A stretch of DNA of 64,000 nt from Debaryomyces hansenii CBS767 (GCF_000006445.2 NC_006047.2:1674001-1738000), one strand, 5' to 3'; positions 47,839 through 59,230 are shown, counted from the first letter of the stretch. The notes: a model not told the origin generated them from the sequence alone. Numbers and translations: made by a program.

Positions 47839-50836
47839 GATATTCTGGTTGCAGTTCAAGCTTTCTTTCGGCATTTTTTGAAGTTTCAGAGTTGGCATAT
47901 AGCGATGTCGTCTTGTTCTGTGTTTGTTGTTCGATTGTGGAACTAGAGCCTGACGTCATGTGTCTTGTGAGGCCTAATTTAGCCAATCTTTCATTCATTC
48001 TCTTCTCAGCCTGTGCTTTAATATAAGCCGATCTCTCTTCAGGAGTTCTATACTCATGACTAGCTGTAGAACTATCACTGGCACCAGTCACTTGCGGTGA
48101 AACAATACCCGCCTCGACATTATTAGACTGAGGTTGAGTTTGGGGTTGTCCCTGGCTAAGAGTAGAATTTACTTGTGAACTCGATTGTTGCTTTGGTTTG
48201 GAAGAATTCAATTCTCTTACAAATTTTGCAACTTCCTCATTCAAATTGTTTCCATTTTCCCACTTATCTGTGCCTACTTCTTCCTTGTTAGTAACTTGCA
48301 AATTAGCAGCACATCCATCTTCCAAATCTTTAATACTAGCTTCAATATCATTTATCATTCCAGACTGGATTTCCCCTTCTGATCTTGTGTTCTTGATTTC
48401 CTGATGCAATTTTACATCTAGCTCATTACCACTTCCATGCGATTTACCAGTCAATGCAGCCATTCTTTGTTTTAATAACTGCTTGGATTTAAATTTCTGC
48501 CTATCTGCATCTGTAACTTCGCCATTGACACCAGTACCGACAATTCCTGCTTCAGCATCCTCCGGCTGCCAATCTGGGTTTTCTTTCGATAACTTCAATT
48601 TAAAGAGTTCAACCTTACTTGTGGCTATATCTTTATTAACTTGGTGAATTTTAGAAATTAAACCTGGGACTTTATCACGAGTTAAGTAATTCAATTTATC
48701 CATCAATTGTTTCCTTTCTCCAATAGATCCACTAGAAGAAACATTATCGTTTAATTGAGATTGGATTTTTCTGATTTGTTGCTTTAATGAATCTATCTCT
48801 TGATAATTCCTTGATTCCATTTGTCTGTTTGATATAGCAGCGTCTTGATCTTCCGCATCCACTGCGTCTAATAAAATCTTCTTCTCACGAACTAATTTTT
48901 TCAAGTCCGCTATTGTCAAATCACTATTATGGGAAGGCTTTTCATCGCCATTTGATGAATCATTATTAGACACATTTTTTTTTCTGTGACGAACATTAGA
49001 AACATACCCAAAATTAGAATCGTCATTCTTATATCTTTTTCCATCTGTCTTACCAGGTTTCACTGGAGGTGAAGATTTGGCAGAACCACTTTTCAAAGAA
49101 TTTTTCAAAGTATCCATAGAATCTTGGATATGCTTTGTTGAAGGAGGCACCAATTCTGGAGGTAATCTCAATGGTAAATCAAAACCATTTAGTCTTCTAT
49201 AAACAAGATGCATTGCAACTGCAAATTCATCTTTGTTTAATTTTCCACGATTGTTAGTATCCGCAAGATTCCAAATAGACTCCAAATCTGGTCTAGCCAA
49301 TCCAGACTTTCCGAATATATTGATTGCAACTTCTCCATCAATAAAACCCTTGTTTCTACTATCCCATGCAGAAAAAACGCCATCATAAATTTGCTTTTCT
49401 TGTTTCGTAATTGACCAAGTCACATTCGTCTTCAATGAACCACCCATAGCATTTTGCAAGTTATTAGTAGGTAATTGAGAAGAGGGTAAAAAGTGTTGCT
49501 CCATAGCATTCATCCCTGGGATTCCTCCTGTAGGCGTTGAAACAAACCCCCACTGACCAGGTTTACCTGTTGGTTGTGCCTGTAAAGGGCCAGTTTGTTG
49601 AGGTTGGAATCCTGTCGATTGTGGTTGGAACCCTGTTGATTGTGGTTGGAAACCTGTTGATTGTGGTTGAAACCCTGTAGTTTGTTGTTGAAATCCAGTG
49701 GTCTGTGCTTGTAACGGACCATTATTCATTCTTTGTGCAAATCCTGTTGATTGAGGTTGTAAAGCACCGGGACCAGTTTGATGAGGGTTCTGAGTTTGAA
49801 ATCCTGTAGTTTGAGGTTGCAAAGGTCCAGTTTTCTGGGCTGGGATTAAATTAGAAGTTTGTTGAGGTTGCAATGGAATCAACGTACCTCCTCCAGTCCT
49901 TTGTGGCAATAATGGTGCCACATTGTTACTTCCAAATCCTGTTGCTTGCTGTGGAAGAGGGGGATTACCAGTTCTTTGAGCCATCATTTCCTGCGATGCA
50001 CCGAATCCTGTTGGTTGAGCTTGAAATGATGTGGAGGGAACTGCGCCAGAGTTATTGAATCCAGTGGCCTGGGGAGCCATCCAATCGTTATTAATCGGAT
50101 TGCTACTTGCCCCTGAACTAGCGAATGGTGTATTCGACAAGATATTCGCTGGATTCTCAGGTACACTAAAGCTTATAGCATCAACAAAACTTTTGACTTC
50201 ATTCAGCCATTTTTCTGGTAACATAGTAGGCAAAGGATCCCCTTTCAATGACAAGTTGCATAAATGCAAAGCTAACGCAAATTCCGGAAATAACAAAGAA
50301 CCCGACTTATTAGTGTCTGCCAACGACCAAATTTCAGCCAAGGTTATAGGCTGCAAGCCAGATCTTAATAAAATGTCTCGTGCCGAATCACCGCTAATAG
50401 CTTGTTCCCCCTTAGGAACTGCAGTTCTAAATAAATGTTCGAATTTACTTTGATCTGCGGCAGTAATGAACGATAATCTCATACTTGGGATCTTCAATTC
50501 GCTATTTTCCGTCACCGTAGGAGCCGAATTCGTCCCCGGTTGTTGAAATCCTGTAGGTTGTGTTTGAACATAACCAGTCTGTTGTGGTTGAATCAGCGGT
50601 TGTTGTGCAAATCCAGTAGGCTGATTTTGAAATGACGACGCATTGAACATTCCCTGTTGTTGAGGTTGATAAAAACCGGTTGCTTGGTTAGGCAATGAAG
50701 GGGGTTGATTTGGATTGTAATATCCTGTTTGCTGAGGCTGTACATATTGCTGTTGCTGATTAAATCCTCCAGCAAAGCCGGTTTGTTGTTGCTGAGGGTT
50801 ATAAGCAGCTTGCTGTTGTTGATATGGATTATACAT
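46487..50836 (-). CDS. PAN1: Actin cytoskeleton/endocytosis scaffold Pan1
   Basis: 1449 residues; EH-domain scaffold that activates Arp2/3 at cortical actin patches. Two EH domains: about 122-218 ('LADTNKSGSLLFPEFALALH') and about 475-568 ('LADTNNRGKLNKDEFAVAMH'), each with an EF-hand-like loop. Between them are many QxTGF repeats, the Prk1/Ark1 kinase target type, including four near-identical QPQSTGF units. A coiled-coil region (about 660-980), a poly-Gln tract (about 999-1011) and a charged Lys/Glu helix follow. Then come a proline-rich region (about 1325-1395) and a WH2-like end ('GALLGQIKTGSSLKKVDE'). The gene is single-exon. Confidence 0.95.
49602..49685. repeat. Four 21-bp tandem repeats in PAN1
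   Basis: Units GGTTGGAATCCTGTCGATTGT, GGTTGGAACCCTGTTGATTGT and two close variants encode QPQSTGF/QPQTTGF. High DNA identity points to recent duplication. Confidence 0.75.
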
Positions 50837-51123
50837 CAGCCAAGTAATTGATTAACTTGCTATAATATACTTTCACCGCTTATAACATTGATTTATGTTA
50901 ACAGGCTCAGTGGTCTTTGTTCGACGCTAACCTGCAAATTGTATATTTTACAGTTTAAGCGATTTTCCAGCCTATTCGGAAAGGATGCTACATTCTCCCC
51001 TATGGATACAGCGTATCAATGAAAACTACGTGGACCATGGCAAATATCTTGTAAATTTGACGTCTATCTAAAGTTTTATACAAGTATGATGTTTATATAA
51101 CGCAAAAATTCTCATTTATAGCT

Positions 51124-52875
51124 TCATGGAAGAACCTCGTTCCAGAAATCAATTTCTAAAAGGGTCACCTTATTGAATATTTCAACGAGTTCATCCAACC
51201 GTCTTTGGGAAAGAGGATAATTTTCAAGCAATGACTGTAAAGAACTCTTGCCCCTTTCGTATGCATCGCGGTACCAATCTGACGTATAGTCTGCTAGCCA
51301 AGAATCGTACACTTCGGCATGGTCTTCGCATTTAAGAACACCCAAAGACTTGTCGTGATCTTGCCTTATTTTCAAGCCAATATCTCCAGCTTCAGCATAG
51401 CCATGCAAGCAGGGAGCTAAAGCGACTCTGATCCCTAAGAAATCCTCTTTTTTGCCTACTTCTAAGAGATAATCACAGTAAGCAGTACACGCTTTACCGG
51501 GAGATAACTCTGCATCCGACTCAAAATCTCTATCGTAATGAATGTTGTAATTCTTCATCAATTTTTGCCTATGCAGTTCAATTTCTTTGACAATTTCATC
51601 GATTATCACGGACTGTGTATGAATCTGCTTGTAATCATTCGAGACAGAAGCGGCCAATCCATGAATCTGCGCATAATTAATCAAATAGTAGTAATCCTGT
51701 TTTAAATAATAAAGAAACTTATCAAAGTCCAATTTATTCTGGGCTAGTTGGCTCACAAATGGATGGTGTATATACATTTTCCAATTGTCCTTAACCTTAG
51801 GGTGAGTCTTAAGATAATCTAAGAAAGAATCGTAGCTATCCAATAAGTAATGGGAAATGTCCAATTCACCTTGTTCGCATACAGTGTTGACTTTTGTATC
51901 TGGAACAATTGTATGGTTCAATGGCCCATTTCCGTGGCCTAATTTCTTCTTCAAGCTGACCATACTTTTCTGAACATAATGAATTGATAATGGCAACGCT
52001 TCTTGAAGTGTATATCCTTTTGCAATGTTGGCAGAGATTGAGGACAGTAAAGTGCATCCAGTCCCATGCGTGTCCTTTGTCTTCAAGAATTCTGATTCAA
52101 ATACCTTCACTGATTCATTCTTCGACTCATATAAGATATCGATAATACAAACTTGGTTACAGTTCTCATCTATATTCCCTTCATAAGGTCTATTTTGTAC
52201 ACGGTCCCATGGTATGTGTCCACCCTTCACTAATATATTCTCACAACCTAAGACCTTCTGTAATTGGATCACAAACTTAATATAGTCTTCTAAGTCTTTA
52301 ATTGCAATCTTAGCTTTCTGTCCAGTAGTTATTTCAAATAAGTTCTTAGCTTCCAAGAAGTTTGGTGTCACGAGATACGCTTGCTTTATCAATGAGTTAA
52401 CACAATCTTTCATACCACCTACGTCAAATAATTGTGATCCTGACGTACTTATCATAACAGGATCTACAATAATCTTAACGTTTCTTCTTCTAACATAATC
52501 TAGGTGATCCTTTAATACATCAACTGTAGTTTTCGTCAACATGCCAGTCTTAATGACCTTCAACGGAGCATCTTCCGGTTTCTCATATCCCTCCAAGAAA
52601 TCATCAAAATTAAGTTTTAATATGTCTCTTAGAAGAAACTCTGGTGTTGCTTCAAATGACTTAACACATTGTGTATTTTGACCAGTTAATGCGGTTATAC
52701 ATGTCAAACCATATACTTGATGTGCACTGAATGTCTTCAAATCGGCTTCAATACCAGCACCGCCTGAACTATCTGAGCCTGCAATGGTTAAAACAGCAGG
52801 GAAAAAGTCCCTCTTCTCAGCAATAGGACTCTTAAGTTTTACCGTTGTGTAATTGACCATCTTGTCTTTTGTCAT
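51124..52875 (-). CDS. THI20: Thi20-type HMP-P kinase/thiaminase II fusion
   Basis: 583 residues; bifunctional enzyme of thiamine synthesis and salvage. The N-terminal ribokinase-like domain (about 25-300) phosphorylates hydroxymethylpyrimidine (phosphate): 'TIAGSDSSGGAGIEADLKTF' (30-49), 'DPVMISTSGSQLF' and the anion hole 'DTHGTGCTL' (about 266-274). The C-terminal TenA domain (about 345-583) degrades thiamine: 'HHPFVSQLAQNKLDFDKFLY', 'ACTAYCDYLLEVG' with the catalytic Cys, and 'LAPCLHGYAEAGD'. The order and length match S. cerevisiae Thi20/Thi21/Thi22; which of these is the orthologue cannot be told. No TPP riboswitch is seen upstream. Confidence 0.92.
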   Translation of the reverse strand: MTKDKMVNYTTVKLKSPIAEKRDFFPAVLTIAGSDSSGGAGIEADLKTFSAHQVYGLTCITALTGQNTQCVKSFEATPEFLLRDILKLNFDDFLEGYEKPEDAPLKVIKTGMLTKTTVDVLKDHLDYVRRRNVKIIVDPVMISTSGSQLFDVGGMKDCVNSLIKQAYLVTPNFLEAKNLFEITTGQKAKIAIKDLEDYIKFVIQLQKVLGCENILVKGGHIPWDRVQNRPYEGNIDENCNQVCIIDILYESKNESVKVFESEFLKTKDTHGTGCTLLSSISANIAKGYTLQEALPLSIHYVQKSMVSLKKKLGHGNGPLNHTIVPDTKVNTVCEQGELDISHYLLDSYDSFLDYLKTHPKVKDNWKMYIHHPFVSQLAQNKLDFDKFLYYLKQDYYYLINYAQIHGLAASVSNDYKQIHTQSVIIDEIVKEIELHRQKLMKNYNIHYDRDFESDAELSPGKACTAYCDYLLEVGKKEDFLGIRVALAPCLHGYAEAGDIGLKIRQDHDKSLGVLKCEDHAEVYDSWLADYTSDWYRDAYERGKSSLQSLLENYPLSQRRLDELVEIFNKVTLLEIDFWNEVLP

Positions 52876-53022
52876 AATAGGAGGATGTGAATCTTAATAT
52901 CATTCTACATTGAAGTTGCACTGTTCTAAGTATTTAAAATTTCGCATTCATAAGACTTTTAATCGCATATAATGCTACAATTAATGCGCTTATAATAGTT
53001 CAAAGTAAATATATAAAAATAT

Positions 53023-55263
53023 TTAGGCTTTCCTTAACCTTGTATAATAATCTATTAAATCCAACTCACTCTTCAAAGTTTCTTCTCTATAGCCAACTCT
53101 AATATCAGGTACGTTAGTCTTTTCAATATCATTACCATCAATACCTCCTACGATAAAATTCTTGCCTAGCCAATGCTTCTTGATTGCAACTTCCCATCCG
53201 GATTGTTTAACTGAGTTGCAGGCCAATTCACACATATCCACGCCGGACAACTTGTAAATTTGTGCAGCAACAGAATATTCCTCGATCAATGGTTCTTTAG
53301 TGTATGAAAACTGCAAGGGGTCGTCAGTAGATAAAGAAACATTCATACCCTTTTGGAAAAAGCTATAGAATGGATTCTTATCGTAGGCCAAAAATAAGGC
53401 ATTGTTTGATAATGGTGACATAGCTAGGCCAATTTGATCTAAATAGTATAAGTATTGGATAAACGGAATTTTTCTTAACAAGATCCCATGGGAAATTGAA
53501 TGAGACGTCAAAAATGCGCTGATCAAATGCTCAGGATCTCCGGCTTCACCACAATGTGGTCTTAATAAGAAAGTGTTGTACCCGTTCTTTGACCTTAATT
53601 GATTTAGCGAAGTAATATTTGCGTAAAGATAATACAAATAATATGAGTATGGAGGATTAATTGGTAAATCCCACTTGCTTGCAACAGGGTAATTTCTGGA
53701 CTGAATTGACTTTTCCAGTTTAGATTCATCATCAACTGAATCAAATCCAACTACTCTTTGTAAGAAGACATGCAATTTTGGATGACTCTTAGGATCTATA
53801 GACACCTCAAATAACGGTTTGAACAAATTGACTAAAATATCGTGGAACGTAGTAACATTTCCATTTTTCTTGTATAAATCGTACAATCTTGGTACTTGAA
53901 TCAACCAACGAACATTATGACTAAATAATTTATTATCGACAATCCAGCTTGCCAACTTATCCCATTCATGGATAGATCTACCATAGACTGAAATTCTCAA
54001 TTCATTCATTTGGTACTTTGAGCTTTCAAGATCATCCATCACCTGTTTTGTTAACTCAGCTAAATATTTACCATTAATAAAGTTGTCGGTTTTCAAGAAA
54101 ATTTCTCTTAATCTTGATTCTCCTATAGGATTATACTTTAAGTTAAACTTATCGAACCTATGGAATGTATCAGTATGGGCATGCATATCTAAGGTATCGA
54201 TGGATAAGTCATAGGCGCTTAATTTTAAAGATTGGAACACTTGAGCCAACGACAAAATTCTCCCATCTCTAAAAATGACTTGTTCATCTGGTTGAGTTTT
54301 CAATTTGTACTTAATAAATCTTAGCAAATGTTTTTGATTCATACATGCGGAATGATGGATGTGGGTGTCAACTTTACGGACATTATAGAAATCACGATGT
54401 GGATTACGCTTAGAATGTTTGTTTTCTTCGAAATCATTAAGAAGATAATACATATTCCATTTAGCTTCTAAGTATTGCAACCTTTTGAATGCAAAAGATT
54501 TTGCTGGTCCATCTGAGGAGATCTTTGTTATTTTATTTAAATCAGAGAAATAAGTATTCAACGTAGGAATTTCAACAAGTTTCTCGTCACAGTCACTCTT
54601 ATACACTTGGAATACACCTTCCTCGTCTTGCTTAAAGTAAAACTCGTCATTTCTTTCAGGAATAATACATTTGTTAAAGTCAAACTCCTCTTCGTCGTTT
54701 CCTCCATGAGCAATTTGATTATATTTATTTCTCGACTTATAAGTAGGTTTTGGAGCAGGAGGGTAAATAGTCCAACCATCATTATTCTTCGGGTTTTTCA
54801 TCTCATCATCTTGAACAGAGGTTCTAAGATATTTGTGTCTAAGATCAAGGCATGTTTTTACATCTTGGTAAACTTCAATCAATTCTTCCGAAGGATGTTC
54901 TTCTGGTAAAGTATTCGAACGTGTCTCGCTTTCCTTCGAGTTTGACCCTAATGGATGATAAGGATATTTACTTGTCGAATGATTAGGAGGTAAGTCAATA
55001 AACGACTGTCTTCTCCTAATAGTATTAGAAGTTGGTGTAGTATTAGGTGGTTGACCATTACCGTTGCCATTATGCAAGGCTTCAAATGCCTTTACTTTCA
55101 AATCATGGTCTTTAATAAACCTTTCTTCTGTTGTAGAGAAATGAGTAGAATTATAGAATTCTTCGCTATCCTCATCAAGCGAAAGTTGACCAAACGAACT
55201 CAAGTCATTATCTTTCGTTGAAGATTCTGCTTCTATTTCATTCTGTTTATTTCCACTCGACAT
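53023..55263 (-). CDS. AMD1: AMP deaminase
   Basis: 746 residues; converts AMP to IMP and ammonia, controlling the adenine/guanine nucleotide balance. Metal and catalytic motifs of the adenosine-deaminase superfamily are present: 'KVDTHIHHSACMNQKHLLRF' (about 297-316), 'LLRPHCGEAGD', 'MSPLSNNALFLAYDKNPF' and 'SLSTDDPLQF' (about 641-650). 'IEEYSVAAQIYKLSGVDMCE' follows. The N-terminal ~200 residues are variable and Ser/Asn-rich, as in yeast Amd1 (810 residues). The ATG at 55263 is the first in frame. It lies head-to-tail with THI20. Confidence 0.95.
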   Translation of the reverse strand: MSSGNKQNEIEAESSTKDNDLSSFGQLSLDEDSEEFYNSTHFSTTEERFIKDHDLKVKAFEALHNGNGNGQPPNTTPTSNTIRRRQSFIDLPPNHSTSKYPYHPLGSNSKESETRSNTLPEEHPSEELIEVYQDVKTCLDLRHKYLRTSVQDDEMKNPKNNDGWTIYPPAPKPTYKSRNKYNQIAHGGNDEEEFDFNKCIIPERNDEFYFKQDEEGVFQVYKSDCDEKLVEIPTLNTYFSDLNKITKISSDGPAKSFAFKRLQYLEAKWNMYYLLNDFEENKHSKRNPHRDFYNVRKVDTHIHHSACMNQKHLLRFIKYKLKTQPDEQVIFRDGRILSLAQVFQSLKLSAYDLSIDTLDMHAHTDTFHRFDKFNLKYNPIGESRLREIFLKTDNFINGKYLAELTKQVMDDLESSKYQMNELRISVYGRSIHEWDKLASWIVDNKLFSHNVRWLIQVPRLYDLYKKNGNVTTFHDILVNLFKPLFEVSIDPKSHPKLHVFLQRVVGFDSVDDESKLEKSIQSRNYPVASKWDLPINPPYSYYLYYLYANITSLNQLRSKNGYNTFLLRPHCGEAGDPEHLISAFLTSHSISHGILLRKIPFIQYLYYLDQIGLAMSPLSNNALFLAYDKNPFYSFFQKGMNVSLSTDDPLQFSYTKEPLIEEYSVAAQIYKLSGVDMCELACNSVKQSGWEVAIKKHWLGKNFIVGGIDGNDIEKTNVPDIRVGYREETLKSELDLIDYYTRLRKA

Positions 55264-55475
55264 TTTAGAATATTACTATATATCTTTAAATTATGAGTAA
55301 CATTTATCTTTAGCTTTTAATTACCTTCAATGCGCGATGACTAAAGGATTGATTTTTATATCTCCGAACAGATTTTATGTCTAAGCGCTTCAAAAAGAAA
55401 CATTATAGATAATTATATATTGGTTTATGTAACTAATAATAAATCTTTATTTATTTATTTAACTAATGTTTAATT

Positions 55476-57458
55476 TTACGGCAAGACTGATATTGGTAAT
55501 CTAAATCTAAGCTCGCCTCCATAATTATCAAACTTATAATCTTGGAAGGTATCAAGATGATTATCTTGGTCTGTCTGTCTATTTGCATCTTCGTTTTGTA
55601 GTGATTTTCTAGAAACATCCTCATTCAGTTCTGGTTCGACAGGTGAATCCTGATTGTCAGAAGATTCGATAATGATATTATTAGAATTTTCTTCAAAATC
55701 ATTTAGATTGAATTTGAATACAACATAATGCTTTATTTCCATTAATTCGGAGCTTTGGAATTGTTGAGTTAAAAATTTGGGTATATTAATCATACCATGA
55801 ATTAAAGATGGTTCTGTTTCATTGGAGTCAAATTTAGAATTTGCAATAGATGATGCAAATGAGTTATACTTTATACTGGAGCTGACTTTATATATGTTCT
55901 TGTAATCAGTTATCTTTCCTTCGCCCGACTCGGTGTGAAAAGTCTCGTGGGTTTCAAGATGCACTATTAACCCTACTATTCTAGTCCTACTAATGTCTTT
56001 GGGATTTGTGTCGATTACGAAGTAGGCATCTTCTCCAATATGAAAATAAGGCTTTGAAATACTAAGAAGACATAGATCATAATCATTAACTCTGATCTGA
56101 TATTGTGTCTTTAAGTGATTTGGTAACTGCGGTATTAAACCAGGTTCAATCACTTCCGTTGTATCATGCATGTTTGGAACGCTTTTCTTTCTTTCACTCG
56201 TAGATATTTTCGGCATATTATACAAGTCAGAATCGATCAAGGTTGATAGGTCATGAAGGAACGTTTGTCTTCCTTCCTTTGAATCTTCCGACCCAGAATC
56301 AACAAGGTCGCTACATAAATTAGTCTCATCACATATGGTTACATTCCAATTTTGGTCGATCTTTGTTTCTTTCAAGAAATCATGTTGTAACCATCTCTCG
56401 TGTGTTCCTTGTCTTTCTCCTTTCACTTCTAAAGGAAAATATGTGTTATATGATTTCATTTTGTGATGTTGTCTTGACATTTGCAGTAATCCGACTATCA
56501 ACAGATACTTTATACTTAACCAACCTTGGTCGCATACAGGCCCAGTCATTCTGGTATTATATGAAGGTGATAACCCACTGATTTTTGGAAACTTTATGTG
56601 AAATGTTTTGGTTGATTGAGATGCAAGGTTCAAATCTGAAAACAATAGAAATTGAGATGTTGTATAAAAAGGTATTATCGAGTCAGTTAACTCCTTAAGC
56701 GATAACACTCCCTTCGAATCCTTATTTTGGTCTGAATAATCATTAATTGTATCTGGTGCATTAATTGAACCGAATGGAAATAATAGATCCTGTAAAAGAT
56801 ATCTATCATTTTCATCGATTGTTTTAGGATCGTGTTTACTTAAAATACTTGAACTGTTCTGAGAATCATTGATAATCAAATCATTTACCCCGCCTAGTCT
56901 ACCACCTATAACCATTCTATCCTTTAAATTTCGTTGAATGAACGGCACTCTATTCAAATTAGATTCAATATCTTCCTCGTCAGCTGTATTTTCGTTATCC
57001 TGATAATGAGAAGCATATTCTTTATTGACCCACCAAGAAGACCTATCTGAGTAATTGTCAATAGGGTTGGATGATTCTTCTAGTCTGAATTTATAGTTAA
57101 GTACGACATATCCAAATAATTGAATATATCCCAAGAGAATCTTGGTTTCTGAACTTGGGGTCCCTTCCTCTTCTTCTTTGTCTTCTCGCTCTTGCACTTC
57201 GTCTTCATTAGATCCAAAAATATTACTGAACCATCCCTTACTCTCTGTAGTTCTCTTGTCGTGCTCATCAACGTGAGGATTTATAAGTATAGCCTCATTC
57301 AGGATATTATGAAAACTTAATAAACATTCGGTTTCGCTATTAGATCGTTCCAAATAACTTAATGATAACGATAATTTATTATTAATCTTTTTAACAAAAT
57401 TAGGCTTTACAAACTCGGCATATTGCTTCAGATCATGTCTCAATTCAAACTGAGGCAT
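55476..57458 (-). CDS. RGP1: Ric1-Rgp1 GEF subunit Rgp1
   Basis: 660 residues from the first true ATG at 57458; the open frame reaches a GTG ten codons upstream but that is not a start. Rgp1 with Ric1 is the exchange factor for Rab Ypt6 at the Golgi. Features are 'LLGYIQLFGYVVLNYKF' near the N-terminus and 'SDLNLASQSTKTFHIKFP'. The arrestin-like segment 'PLEVKGERQGTHERWLQHDF' is preceded by 'QGWLSIKYLLIVGLLQ', and the protein ends with 'GGELRFRLPISVLP'. Length agrees with S. cerevisiae Rgp1 (663). A start-stop ATGTGA lies 26 nt before the start. Confidence 0.85.
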   Translation of the reverse strand: MPQFELRHDLKQYAEFVKPNFVKKINNKLSLSLSYLERSNSETECLLSFHNILNEAILINPHVDEHDKRTTESKGWFSNIFGSNEDEVQEREDKEEEEGTPSSETKILLGYIQLFGYVVLNYKFRLEESSNPIDNYSDRSSWWVNKEYASHYQDNENTADEEDIESNLNRVPFIQRNLKDRMVIGGRLGGVNDLIINDSQNSSSILSKHDPKTIDENDRYLLQDLLFPFGSINAPDTINDYSDQNKDSKGVLSLKELTDSIIPFYTTSQFLLFSDLNLASQSTKTFHIKFPKISGLSPSYNTRMTGPVCDQGWLSIKYLLIVGLLQMSRQHHKMKSYNTYFPLEVKGERQGTHERWLQHDFLKETKIDQNWNVTICDETNLCSDLVDSGSEDSKEGRQTFLHDLSTLIDSDLYNMPKISTSERKKSVPNMHDTTEVIEPGLIPQLPNHLKTQYQIRVNDYDLCLLSISKPYFHIGEDAYFVIDTNPKDISRTRIVGLIVHLETHETFHTESGEGKITDYKNIYKVSSSIKYNSFASSIANSKFDSNETEPSLIHGMINIPKFLTQQFQSSELMEIKHYVVFKFNLNDFEENSNNIIIESSDNQDSPVEPELNEDVSRKSLQNEDANRQTDQDNHLDTFQDYKFDNYGGELRFRLPISVLP

Positions 57459-57484
57459 AATTGATCTAACGATGGTACCAACTT

Positions 57485-57490
57485 TCACAT
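57485..57490 (-). promoter_or_regulatory. Start-stop uORF (ATGTGA) before RGP1
   Basis: ATG directly followed by TGA, ending 26 nt upstream of the RGP1 start codon. Minimal AUG-stop elements can stall ribosomes. Presence in the transcript is not shown. Confidence 0.3.
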
Positions 57491-57697
57491 ATTAAGATTG
57501 AGGTATCTAGATTTCTGATTTCTAGAAATTCGCACTGTAAATGGTTACATGGATAAGAATTCAAATTTATACATGTATTGTAATTTAAATGGAACACTTC
57601 CAGTAGTTGTTCTGGTGTAATACTTGATTCAGTGGAGATAAAAGGTTTATATACTATATAGAAGTAAAAATTAAATTATTAATAAGCCATAAATAAT

Positions 57698-58861
57698 TCA
57701 TTCAACTTTCTGTTCTTGGTTGGTTTGTTGGTATTGGCTGCTAGGAGCTTGAATACCCTCTTGTTGGATTTGAGCCATTTGTTCTTGAGTTGTTCCGTTT
57801 GCCCCAGCACCTATAATTTGATGGAAGTCTAAAATTTCACTGTACATCATAACTCTCCAAGTGTCAACTGGTAAATCTGCATCGTTGAAACTCCAATCGA
57901 ACTTAACTTCACAAACAGGTTCATCAGTTGGGTCGTGATATGGTTCCATGTAAGGATGAGATAACGCATCTAATGCACTAATTCTCTTTTTAGGGTCAAA
58001 AATCAACATTTTAGCCAATAAGTCGATAGCTTCCGGTTCGACATGACTGCATTGGGCAAACCGCTCGCTGAATGGAATAGGGTCTCTGTGAGGTAAGGAT
58101 TGGACAAACCTTAATGTGTTTTCGGAACATATAGTTTCAATCACGTCTGGAGGTGGAGAACCCAATAACTCTGTAATAATTGAGAATTGATGAACATGAT
58201 CTTTACCTGGGAATAATGGTTTGCCTTCAATCATTTCTGACAAAATACATCCTACAGACCACAAATCAACTTCTGTATCGTACTTTTGCCAAGTCAACAT
58301 AATTTCTGGTGCCCTGTAATATCTAGTTGAGACATAACCAGTCATCTGCGGGTCTTGGATCCTGGCCAAACCAAAGTCACAAATCTTCAAATCACAATTT
58401 TCATTGATCAAAATATTCGATGGTTTTAAATCACGGTGAATCACCCCCGCAGAATGTACGTACTTGAGCCCTCTTAATATCTGGTACGTGAAGTATTGGA
58501 TGAACTGCTTTTCTAAAGGTCTCGATGTCAATAATCGATGCAAATCCGTCCCCTGTAATTCCGTAACAAAATAAATATCCTCTAATGGCGACAAGAAAAT
58601 GTCGTCCAACGTAATAAGGTTCTCGTGTCTTAAATGCTTTAATAACTTCAATTCTCTGTATGTACGTTTGGCCAATACCGACGTCAGGAACGGCTTCATG
58701 ATTTTCTTTACAGCAACATTTTGCCCCGTCAATTTGTCTATAGCAGAACAAACAAGCCCGAACGCTCCCATACCAACTGGATTTAAATCCGTGTATCTAT
58801 TTGTTATTTCAAATACAGTCCCAAAGATTTGGGTCCTAGTAAACTCTCCATCCGATACCAT
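57698..58861 (-). CDS. HOG1: Stress MAP kinase Hog1 (p38 family)
   Basis: 387 residues; osmotic-stress MAP kinase. Gly-rich loop '[11 protein letters not shown]' (30-40), catalytic Lys in '[10 protein letters not shown]', HRD at 142-144 ('[17 protein letters not shown]'), DFG at 162-164, and activation loop Thr174-Gly175-Tyr176, the TGY motif diagnostic for Hog1/p38. The common-docking/Pbs2-binding region is present in the C-terminal third ('[12 protein letters not shown]'). The C-terminal tail is Gln-rich. Codon 59 (58685-58687) is CTG where S. cerevisiae has Ser ('[17 protein letters not shown]'), which supports CUG-as-Ser decoding. Confidence 0.97.
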   Translation of the reverse strand: MVSDGEFTRTQIFGTVFEITNRYTDLNPVGMGAFGLVCSAIDKLTGQNVAVKKIMKPFLTSVLAKRTYRELKLLKHLRHENLITLDDIFLSPLEDIYFVTELQGTDLHRLLTSRPLEKQFIQYFTYQILRGLKYVHSAGVIHRDLKPSNILINENCDLKICDFGLARIQDPQMTGYVSTRYYRAPEIMLTWQKYDTEVDLWSVGCILSEMIEGKPLFPGKDHVHQFSIITELLGSPPPDVIETICSENTLRFVQSLPHRDPIPFSERFAQCSHVEPEAIDLLAKMLIFDPKKRISALDALSHPYMEPYHDPTDEPVCEVKFDWSFNDADLPVDTWRVMMYSEILDFHQIIGAGANGTTQEQMAQIQQEGIQAPSSQYQQTNQEQKVE

Positions 58862-59230
58862 TTTATTCTTTATTTATTTATTATTAGTCCTTTAAAACCA
58901 CACTACTGAGTTTATTTTAAGGTTTGAATTTGTCAACTAGAAGCGAAATTTGTATTTCAAATATGTGACTATTGATTACTTTCCAATTATATAAAGCGAA
59001 CTGTACGAAAATAGATGAAACTATTACTCCTCCTGATGTTAGACGCTATCAAATTACAAACAAATAAATTTTTGTTAACCCCCGCACGACCGATGGAGAA
59101 AAAGGTTCCAAAGTAATGATCTCGATAATGATCATATATGGCAAAATGAATGATTTTATTAGACGCTAAAATATATATTATTACGTATTATTGGCATTAA
59201 TTCCGAATGCCGAGCGTCGATTGAAAAGAA
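58862..59230. other. HOG1 upstream region
   Basis: 369 bp between HOG1 and the CDC20 3' end. AT-rich, with a CCCCCGC run near 59080 and an ATGATC/GATCAT dyad near 59118-59134. No gene is seen. Confidence 0.4.

Noticed and set aside
52876..53022. TPP riboswitch before the thiamine gene
   Set aside because: No CTGAGA or CTGATC-type conserved riboswitch core is present.
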